From positions 29,583,773-29,647,772 of the forward strand of contig OW121850.1 in NCBI GenBank assembly GCA_933228895.1: DNA of 64,000 nucleotides. Direction: 5' to 3'. This DNA comes from Platycnemis pennipes (lineage: Eukaryota > Arthropoda > Insecta > Odonata > Platycnemididae). This document shows, piece after piece, positions 58,900-64,000 of the stretch; position 1 is the first letter of the stretch, and every line of letters starts with the position of its first letter. The position numbers and the translations under genes were made by a program. A model generated the notes under the pieces. It ran no database searches. It was not told the origin of the DNA and saw only the letters and a program-made list of their open reading frames with translations.

Positions 58900-59600
58900 A
58901 CACATCATCCGACCTCGTCAACGATGTTAGCTCACTGTCACCCAATCCGCACATGGACAACACTGGCGAAGATTACTCGCGTGCCGCGCGAGAGGGGGAG
59001 GACGGCTGTTTCTCCGGAGAGTGGGCGACCGAGCGCCTCTCGCCTTGGCGGGAGGAGGAGGCGGAGTCTCCGGCCTCCCGAGCAGCGCCAACTCTCCCTT
59101 TTAAATGGACACCCACTACTGCCGCCTCGAGTGGAACCCGTCCGAAATCCACCGTGGCCACGGAGGTCAAGAGGAGCCGGACGGATGGACCGGAGAGGGA
59201 GGGGGGTTGGGAGATATTCTGGCAGTGGGCAAGCGGAATCCTTCGCATTACCTGACATCGTCTCCGCCGCAGCCCCGTTAAAAGCGAATGGGAATAAAAA
59301 AGCGTGATGAATGGCTCGTGGTGTTGCGAATCCAAGGTCGCGACGATGATTTAGGGGATCCTCCCCTTCCCCCGGCTTCCACCCCATACAACAACACACC
59401 CACTACCCCTCCATTTCTCTCTCCTCCCACAACCGCTCCCCTCCCTAATTCCTCGTCTCCGGTTACAGCTACCCCTCTTCCTTCCCTCTCTCTCTCTCGG
59501 TCTTTCTCCCTCTCTTTACAACCAGTCGCACAATCACTCCCTTACACCAATCCAACCCTCAAGTGTCGAGACAAGATTCCCCGACCATGAGCGGTTTCAC
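58900..59600. other. GC-rich CpG island-like segment
   Basis: CpG-dense (GAGCGCCTCTCGCCTTGGCG near 59031) and then a pyrimidine-rich tract 59360-59530 with a CTCTCTCTCTC run. Frames of 100-172 codons overlap on both strands. No recognised domain. Confidence 0.45.
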
Positions 59601-59733
59601 GTGAGCCCATTCCACATCCTCCTATTCGGCATGAAAATGTGTCAGAAGGGAAAAATCAAGCTGGAAACAAGCAACATTTAATTTTTAATATTGAAGACTC
59701 ATTTCTCAAGGGTCCGGGTCAAATTCTGGTCAC

Positions 59734-59734
<1 letters not shown>

Positions 59735-59765
<31 letters not shown>
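59735..59765. repeat. Poly-C run of 31 bases
   Basis: An uninterrupted run of C, followed by AG and six more C. Such long runs are prone to length error in sequencing and assembly. Confidence 0.95.
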
Positions 59766-60599
59766 AGCCCCCCACTTCCGACGCCGCTGTAAAAAAATCC
59801 AATAATTTAACTCATAGTTAGTGCAGCAATACTCCAATAGTACGCTCATAAAAAAATCCATGCAAGGATCGATTAGTGACTGACGAATTCGGTTCCTAGA
59901 TGCTTCAAAAGCTTAGATAACATCGTGCCATCTAGCTCACGCGTAAATACGAGCACAACATCCGCACCAAATTTCGGATTCGTACCAGTGATTCTTTGGT
60001 TGATAAGCACGTGCATTACCGATCGTACTACCACGGTCGTCAGTAACGAATAAATTGCACGCAAAAAAGAAAAAAAACACGTGATTTTACATTTTAAGAT
60101 GAATAAGATTCTTCTTTCAGATGTGGTGTGTTCAGTCAAAGTTACCTGGCTGGAGTTAATTGGTGGAGCAGTAATGTGGTGCAATAAACATATCCTTGGA
60201 TTCATGGAAAGTTCTAAAGATGGTACGTTCCAAAGCCTGCAGTATTCCCGGTTTGGGTATTGAACATTACTTTATTGGTAATAGTGTCAAAATATTTTCA
60301 TTTTTTTAATATTCAGAAGATTTTATTAAATACACAATAGATACAAGTATTCGTCACCATTTTGTCCACTAATCTACAAGCCCGACATATGAAAGATGAG
60401 AAAATTAGAGACATGAGCTGTTCAATGAAAGAGAAATAAGTCAGCATCACCATCACTATTATCATGAAAATTTTTAAAAGGCGTTTGAAAGCCTCTACTT
60501 TCAATTTCCTCACTTCATCGATTCATCCATCAATTTTTTCGTCGCGTTTTACTGATAAAGATAAAGTGCTTGGTTTACTAATCAGAGTGTAGCAGTAAC
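59766..60599. other. No gene recognised
   Basis: A+T-rich with a few unrecognised frames. Confidence 0.45.
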
Positions 60600-60713
60600 C
60601 TCACAGGACTAAGGAGTACGGCGTCGACATGGCCGTTAGCTGATAATTTACCTAAAATGAGGATAATACCGTTGCCAATGGAAACTGAAATGCAGGCCGA
60701 GGTAGTCAGGTAG
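60600..60713 (+). repeat. 114-bp direct repeat, copy 1
   Basis: Nearly identical to 62017-62130: four differences in 114 bases by eye, three of them clustered around AAAATGAGG/AAAACGTTG. It opens CTCACAGGACTAAGGAGTAC and ends AGGTAGTCAGGTAG. No known family. The flanks outside the 114 bases do not match. Confidence 0.9.
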
Positions 60714-60829
60714 TGATTAAAATAACTCAGTCGTGAATATTAGAACAAATATTAAAAATAAAACTCACGGGAGAACGCATATATTTATTAATATCTGTTT
60801 TCTCCACACTTTCCGTTGGATCCTATACT

Positions 60830-61300
60830 CTTTCTCGTTGTCCCCCGGGCCACCTGCGTGTGTGATGGCGAATCCGCAGTCCACCTCCACCGGTTTATTT
60901 TGCGGGAGCTCGATCGTCTCTTCTTTCTCTCGGCTGCTCGCCCCACACCACCCAACCGACTCCCTCCACCCCTGCAAGCATTCCCGCTTCTCCTGAAGAC
61001 GGTCCCGTCCGAATGGTGACGTTTATTGCCCTCGAGAGAGAGAGAGAAAGAGAGGGAAGGATGGCAATGGAAGCTGGATGATGCCTTGCGGTGGGGTCCT
61101 GGGATCCTCAGTGGCGGCGGTGAGACGCCTTCCTCTGCAGAACAATGAAAGCCTCCTCCCGATCGCGGCAGGAGATGGAGATGAGGGAGGAGTGCTTGGA
61201 GTGAGGTCCTTTCATTGTTATTGTTCGTGCTCCCTCCTCAGAGGCTGGAGAGGGTGGAGGGGCAATTTAAGAGGGTTGGGAGGGTGCGGACAGCGAATTT
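60830..61300. other. GC-rich segment with AG repeat
   Basis: CpG-containing and C-rich text at 60840-60990, then an (AG)n run at 61032-61052 and purine-rich text to 61260. Frames of up to 87 codons overlap without recognised domains. Confidence 0.4.
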
Positions 61301-61386
61301 GGCACCTCCGATTTCTCGATCACAATTCCTGACATGACTATGGGTCAAACCTGTAGAAGGACTGACCGAATATGGTGAGGTATGAC

Positions 61387-61946
61387 TAGAGATGGGCAAC
61401 TTGGTAAATTACCGCGGTAATTTTCGTAAATTACCGTGGTATTTTTCGTAAATTGCCGTGGTATTTTTCGTAAATTACAAACACCCCTGAAAATTACCGT
61501 AATAAACGGAAAATCAGAAAATTTCTTCCTCACGAAGAAACCATTGGAATGGGTAATATTATAAATTAAGTAACGATTTTTTTTACATTGTGTCCATGAT
61601 TAATTCCAATTAATTCAGAGTAAAATAACAAATGCACATTGCGCAGAGGTATGTCTTTGGAACGAAAATTTCTCATAGTGTGACAAAAGAGAGGCAAATT
61701 GCGTGTTGCTGACAACTTCGTTTTAATTTTTTTATGAGTTATAATAGATAAACGTCATGATATGTTAGATATAAGCGTCGGAATTTATATCTCAATGCTA
61801 TTTGATTTCGTTCTGAGTCCTCTGATACGGGTTTGCAGCTCAAACCTTAATATTACCGTGGAAAATTACGGTAATTTTCGAAAATTACCGTAATTTACCA
61901 CGATAATTTACCTCAATTGAAAATTACGGTAATTTACCCATCTCTA
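61387..61946. mobile_element. hAT-type MITE, 560 bp, with target duplication
   Basis: The 8-bp duplication GGTATGAC lies immediately outside both ends (61379-61386 and 61947-61954). The ends are TAGAGATGGGC and CCCATCTCTA, an inverted pair. The 8-bp duplication is characteristic of hAT. Both ends carry repeated self-complementary words: AAATTACCG, CCGCGGTAATTT, CGTGGTATTTTTCGTAAATT on the left and GGTAATTT and ATTACGGTAATTT on the right. No transposase. The central part is A+T-rich. Confidence 0.93.
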
Positions 61947-62016
61947 GGTATGACGGCAAACACTACAAGTGGAGAGGCAATCGATTCATATTTCTTCGCG
62001 TATTAGCCCTAAATAT

Positions 62017-62130
62017 CTCACAGGACTAAGGAGTACGGCGTCGACATGGCCGGTAGCTGATAATTTACCTAAAACGTTGATAATACCGTTGCCAATGGAA
62101 ACTGAAATGCAGGCCGAGGTAGTCAGGTAG
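62017..62130 (+). repeat. 114-bp direct repeat, copy 2
   Basis: Second copy of the repeat at 60600-60713, in the same orientation. A 64-codon reverse frame spans it (61986-62180) and the equivalent frame stays open in copy 1; the peptide includes YLTTSACISVSIGNGI and is unrecognised. Either an unknown dispersed repeat or a conserved short piece is possible. Confidence 0.9.
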
Positions 62131-62909
62131 GTGACGTCAGGAAATACAAATGCCTCTGGGTTGAATACCACCTCAGTCACGGGTGTTGTGTTTGGTACAT
62201 GAAGAAACCTCGAATTCTGGTAAGACGGAGCGATATAAATGTAGCATTTGGAGGGCCTTAATAGCGAATTGTTCCACTGTGAAAATTGAAAAGTCCCGCT
62301 GATTCCACGTAATGGTTTGTTGTCAACACTGGTTTGTCATACATATGGCATCCTCACCAGCATGACAGAACTGTTACTGCCAAAATATCACTGACTGGAT
62401 TTAGCTTAATAAGTATATAAAATTCTCATTGCCATGGAATTTAACAGAGATGGACATCAAAACAACGAGTCTAAACCCTTTGCTGCACTAGAGAGCAATT
62501 TGAGTATCGATCGCAGGATAAAATATTAAAATACAATGATGCGTTTATCAACAGAAGTTTCTGGCACTACCCCTCAGCCGTACAAGAAACATCGCTATCC
62601 TAAGAGCGGAGTGAAATTAATTTAGGGATAATGGCGAGTGAGGATAATTCGATCTCAATCTCAATGGATCTATTCTTTACTTCATCTAAAAATTAGGGGG
62701 AAAGCGCCTCTCTGTTTTCGATGAAGGTGATTCTTTGTGCATTATTCCCATTCCTCCATCCTGACTTCACATCTCATGATCATAGAAATGGAAAGTGTTT
62801 TTCGGCGGACTGCTTATGTGATAAGTTGTGAAAGACATACTACGGATTCACTCGCGATAATTTGTCCAGAAAGAGGAAAGATTAGGAATACAGAAGAGCA
62901 ACGAACGTT
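62131..62909. other. No gene recognised
   Basis: A+T-rich stretch without recognised features, just upstream of a Penelope-like fragment. Confidence 0.45.
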
Positions 62910-63160
62910 ATGACTTCAGTTCACTGTTTCAGGCATCACATAGTGGAACTAGTGGACAATAAAAATTGTTTTGGTATCTTTAGAAAACCCTCCATCTGCG
63001 ACCTAGTAATCCCAGCAGACTCTTGCCATACCATGTCGCACAAGTTTGCAGCATTCCAAACGATGATCCATAGGTTAGTGAGCCTACCCCTCTCCAACAC
63101 AGAATTCAACAAAGAGCTGGAATTCACAGGCCACATTGTAACATCTAAAGGGTACAATCG
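62910..63160 (+). pseudogene. Penelope-like reverse transcriptase fragment
   Basis: The translation from 62910 has VELVDNKNCFGIFRKPS (residues 12-28), VIPADSCHTMSHK (33-45), FAAFQTMIHRLVSLPLS (46-62), FNKEL (66-70), and GYN near 81. In Penelope-like reverse transcriptases the corresponding order is F-L-(D/E)-(L/V), F-x-I-(Y/F)-RKPT, (D/N)S-x-H-x-x-x-HK, AAF-x-M-x-HRL-x-x-LPLS, and GY. The palm domain lies upstream and is not present, so this is a short fragment with no active site. It ends at an ATA-repeat at 63163. Assignment by motif order only. Confidence 0.8.
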
Positions 63161-63161
<1 letters not shown>

Positions 63162-63191
<30 letters not shown>

Positions 63192-63192
63192 T
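63162..63192. repeat. (ATA)n microsatellite
   Basis: About nine ATA units immediately after the Penelope-like fragment, followed by ATTTATTTACTGTTC. The adjacent text GGACTGGTCCATTAAGAACA may be a reversed LINE tail. Confidence 0.85.
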
Positions 63193-63745
63193 TTATTTAC
63201 TGTTCTAGGACTGGTCCATTAAGAACATAATTGAGTTATATAATACAATATTATAAGCAAACTCCTGCGTAAAAAGCTCACAAATTTGCCATTTCGGAAA
63301 TAACCGCTATCCCAGCTTTTGAACCCGATTAAATAACTTTGTGTAGGCTACATAAGACATTTAGGTAACCTCTCCTACAAAGTTAAGAGAATATCTCCTC
63401 AGAACCAATTTAAAGTATGTTTCTAAGAAATTCTACATATTGAAAGAAAAGGCCCCTGATTAGACGCATGGGAGCAGTGGGAAATTATGCATAGCGATGA
63501 AAACATGTTGTAGAATGACCAACTGTTCCGGATCCATACCCCATTGCTTGCTTTTTCTTTTCCAAATAACCTACCACTTCCCTGATCCCGTTCCAAGGAT
63601 AAACTCGGAGTGCTTCACACAATTATTTCTTTTCCATATTTCTCTCCTCGCCACCGCCCTCCCCCCCACTTTACCATCTCCTCATTCGCTCCGCTCCCCC
63701 CTATCCACTTTCTCCTATTCCCATCCCCTTCCCGTTACATATATA
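63193..63745. other. No gene recognised
   Basis: C-rich and T-rich simple sequence at 63650-63730. Two overlapping frames (99 and 74 codons) are unrecognised. Confidence 0.4.
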
Positions 63746-63870
63746 ATACACTGCGGACACGTAAAGGTTGTGAGTGTACACCTGAAGGTGGCTTAGTAAG
63801 CCGAAACACGTGTAGTGTAATTCTATATTTTTAAATATAATGGTGGAAAAGTGCTAGTTTCTTACTTACC
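63746..63870 (+). repeat. Penelope-like tail (possible)
   Basis: CACCTGAAGGTGGCTTAGTA followed by AGCCGAAACACGTGTAGTGT and TATATTTTTAAATATAATGG. The 'CTGAAGRTGGC...GCCGAAACA' order is common in tails of Penelope-like elements and lies about 600 bases downstream of the reverse-transcriptase fragment. The two may be parts of one decayed copy. Confidence 0.55.
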
Positions 63871-64000
63871 CCGTTATGACTTCACTTGCTGCGAGGTAAT
63901 GATCGAAGAGTTCGCTGTTGCAACGCAAGCACCATTCCATCTAGGGTATGCATGCGGAAACTCGATGATAGCAGGTTTACCTCTGACGTGCAAGAGGCGA

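Noticed and set aside
58737..59255. 172-codon forward frame
   Set aside because: It starts in the arm of the hairpin repeat, runs into a GC-rich island and shows low-complexity composition.
60600..62130. Direct repeats as LTRs of a retrotransposon
   Set aside because: The repeats are only 114 bp, lack the TG...CA ends expected of LTRs, and no gag or pol sequence lies between them.
1..64000. CRISPR array, operon-like gene cluster or phage-like region
   Set aside because: No regularly spaced identical repeats with unique spacers, no closely packed same-strand genes, and the repeat content is that of an animal genome.

Overview
This window looks like intergenic or intronic DNA from a large, repeat-rich arthropod genome, most likely an insect. 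The sequence evidence is A+T-rich background, a degenerate mariner transposase, Penelope-like and LINE fragments, several tRNA-headed SINE families, hAT-type MITEs, and no bacterial gene architecture (no operons or ribosome binding sites, almost all open frames under about 130 codons). I cannot name the species from sequence alone. I found no intact protein-coding gene, rRNA gene or CRISPR array. The tRNA-like segments are all degenerate and sit at the heads of interspersed repeats.

Layout. 1-9 kb: mostly featureless A+T-rich DNA with a 153-bp MITE, two SINE copies and a LINE fragment. 9-25 kb: SINEs of three families, a TA-flanked MITE, a 1.7-kb DNA transposon inserted inside a SINE, a LINE C-terminal fragment, and GC-rich islands near 9.9-10.4, 19.0-19.35, 20.85-21.3 and 23.65-24.55 kb. 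25-34 kb: a short Penelope-like insertion flanked by an 11-bp direct repeat, a 1.26-kb mariner with inverted ends and TA duplication but a broken transposase, and a 107-bp tandem duplication. 34-47 kb: the largest GC-rich islands (35.4-36.3, 40.6-41.15, 43.6-44.3, 45.3-46.6 kb), a possible small coding exon at 38.1 kb, a nearly full-length SINE, and a promoter-like segment at 46.4 kb. 47-56 kb: a long A+T-rich stretch with simple tandem and palindromic sequence and two LINE 3' ends. 56-64 kb: two hAT-type MITEs, a roughly 200-bp hairpin, a run of 31 C, a 114-bp direct repeat separated by 1.3 kb, more GC-rich islands, and Penelope-like reverse-transcriptase and tail fragments.

How it fits together. 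Most recognisable sequence is a layered transposon graveyard, in which tRNA-headed SINEs were later interrupted or flanked by DNA transposons and Penelope-like debris. About a dozen GC-rich, CpG-containing islands of 0.3-1.3 kb recur through A+T-rich DNA. They carry homopurine/homopyrimidine tracts and occasional TATA, CCAAT and splice-donor-like signals. They may be promoters or regulatory elements of genes whose exons lie mostly outside the window, but this is inference. I did not find convincing evidence for a new multi-gene biological system. The best leads are the structured non-coding elements and the islands.
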